Shown: in pieces, positions 47,936 to 48,837 of the stretch | How the letters are laid out: the number at the start of each line of letters is the position of its first letter | Numbering within the stretch: the first letter of the stretch is position 1 | Origin: an uncultured Collinsella sp. | Lineage (GTDB): Bacteria; Actinomycetota; Coriobacteriia; Coriobacteriales; Coriobacteriaceae | Assembly (NCBI GenBank): GCA_900755005.1 | Contig: CAAEEX010000111.1 | Location: 1 to 48,837 of the forward strand | Reading direction: 5' to 3' | Length of the DNA stretch: 48,837 nucleotides | Made by a program: the position numbers and the translations under genes | The notes under the pieces: model-generated | The model's database searches: none | The model's input: the letters and a program-made list of their open reading frames with translations, nothing else | Told to the model about the DNA's origin: nothing

Positions 47936-48837
47936 TTAGTTCTGCGAGAAAAAAGGAAACTGACGGGGATCCACCGGCGGATGCGGCATCGGGCCACCCT
48001 GGGCCCCACCTTGCGGGCCGCCCTGACCGCCCATCATCTTATCGATGGCGTCCTGGACCTCGCCCTCAAACTTCTTCATGCCCTCGTGCAGACGGCGCTG
48101 ACCATCCTCGGAACGCAGCTCCTCCATCTGCTCGGGCGAAATACCCAGCAGCTCGCCGAGCACGCCCATCATCTCGCTTCGCATACGCTCGCTCGTATCC
48201 TCGTCGGCAAAGCGACGCACCTCGGCGCGTGCCAGCGAATCGACCGTCATGCGCTCTTTACCGCTGAGCCCCAGATCGGACCACGCGAGCATATACGGCC
48301 AGGAGCGCTCGGCAAACGAACGGGCCGAGACGATCGGTGTCATCGGCAGCCGGTGGCGGGCAGCCTCGCCCTGGCGCACGAGCATCAGCAGCAGCGAGCA
48401 GGCCTCGGGCTTGCCGGCAGCCATCGGGATGTCATCGAAAGGACGATTGCGGTCCACGTGCGACTCGAGCGTGCCATCGACCTCGCCCGGCTCAAGCCCG
48501 CCGAGCAGCTGCGCCGCGCGGTCGAGCATATCGACCGGACCATTGAGTGTCGAAAGCGCCTGCGCCAGCACGCGCTCCATACAATCCTCCACCGCGTTGA
48601 GCGTTACGAGCTCCTGCGGCACCACGGCAGACGTACGGTTGCGCACGCGCGCCACAAACTCGAGCGTCGACAGGTACACATCGCCAAAGGGCGCGTAATC
48701 GCCCTGGTAGCCCCCGCACAAAGCGGGTGCCGCCAGCGCGTACTCGGTTTTGGACAACGGGCTCAGCGCCATCGCGCCCAGCTCGAGCGCCGTATCCTCC
48801 AGCATGAGGCCAAGCGTGCGCGAGCGCAGACGCTCGG
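47936..48837 (-). CDS. Unassigned protein, N-terminus beyond window
   Basis: The frame is open from the right edge to the stop at 47936, at least 300 codons. An ATG at 48805 exists, but the codons before it also read as coding (LRSRTLGLMLEDTALELGA), so the true start lies outside. The visible part is mostly helical with Leu/Ala-rich segments (LAAPALCGGYQGDYAPFGD, VVPQELVTLNAVEDCMERVLAQALSTL, PVDMLDRAAQLLGGLEP). It then becomes acidic/charged with EQMEELRSEDGQRRLHEGMKKFEGEVQDAIDKMMG (in parts: EQMEELRSEDGQRR, LHEGMKKFEGEVQDAI), and ends in a Gly/Gln/Pro-rich tail. There are no membrane helices. I do not recognise the family. Confidence 0.7.
   Translation of the reverse strand, partial: ERLRSRTLGLMLEDTALELGAMALSPLSKTEYALAAPALCGGYQGDYAPFGDVYLSTLEFVARVRNRTSAVVPQELVTLNAVEDCMERVLAQALSTLNGPVDMLDRAAQLLGGLEPGEVDGTLESHVDRNRPFDDIPMAAGKPEACSLLLMLVRQGEAARHRLPMTPIVSARSFAERSWPYMLAWSDLGLSGKERMTVDSLARAEVRRFADEDTSERMRSEMMGVLGELLGISPEQMEELRSEDGQRRLHEGMKKFEGEVQDAIDKMMGGQGGPQGGAQGGPMPHPPVDPRQFPFFSQN

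Overview
The window looks like a chromosomal segment of a high-GC Coriobacteriia bacterium, most likely Collinsella or a close relative. This is inferred from gene content and style: a class III fructose-1,6-bisphosphatase, two DegV proteins, GtrA pairs, Tat- and wall-anchored surface proteins, a folD-fchA pair with formate-THF ligase, and many hairpin-type intergenic repeats. No species was confirmed by search. There is no rRNA, tRNA, CRISPR array, phage or intact insertion sequence.

Layout. 1-5.0 kb: a Tat/lipoprotein phosphate-binding protein (pstS, cut by the left edge), an M20 dipeptidase, a HAD phosphatase, a DegV protein, and a DinJ/YafQ-type toxin-antitoxin pair behind a perfect 34-bp palindrome. 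5.1-13.3 kb: a LOG-family nucleotide phosphoribohydrolase, tgt, a short-chain dehydrogenase, a tail-anchored coiled-coil protein, then queA, queH and a DUF3267 metalloprotease. tgt, queA and queH supply the late steps of queuosine synthesis. Two copies of a ~178-nt structured intergenic repeat flank this block. 13.4-22.7 kb: a divergent methionyl-tRNA synthetase-like protein, an RsmB-type RNA m5C methyltransferase, a 56-residue membrane protein missed by length filters, an unassigned predicted TIM-barrel protein, a second DegV protein, class III fbp and two GtrA-family proteins.

22.8-27.9 kb is the most striking locus. A cobalamin riboswitch on the minus strand precedes a 1278-residue exported protein with four DUF4430 (transcobalamin C-domain-like) repeats, a PQQ-type propeller, an InlB B-repeat and a C-terminal membrane anchor. 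A second, membrane-anchored DUF4430 protein starts on the base after its stop codon, and a terminator follows. I read this as a B12-repressed surface system, possibly for cobalamin capture.

27.9-35.4 kb: a UbiB-family kinase with a phasin-like partner, a C69 dipeptidase, a low-GC MITE-like element with nested inverted repeats, folD-fchA, and two tandem paralogous lipoproteins that share an upstream motif and terminator type. 35.6-43.6 kb: a Tat-exported PI-PLC-like surface protein with a sorting-type C terminus, a PH-like small protein, a DUF1016 nuclease, a double zinc-ribbon protein, a CDF metal exporter and a membrane protein with heptad repeats. 43.7-48.8 kb: formate-THF ligase, ruvC-ruvA-ruvB with single-base stop/start overlaps and a LexA-type box, and a partial unassigned gene at the right edge.

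folD, fchA and fhs together interconvert formate and methylene-THF. Most operons end in clear hairpin terminators. Several intergenic regions hold repeat families that look dispersed genome-wide.
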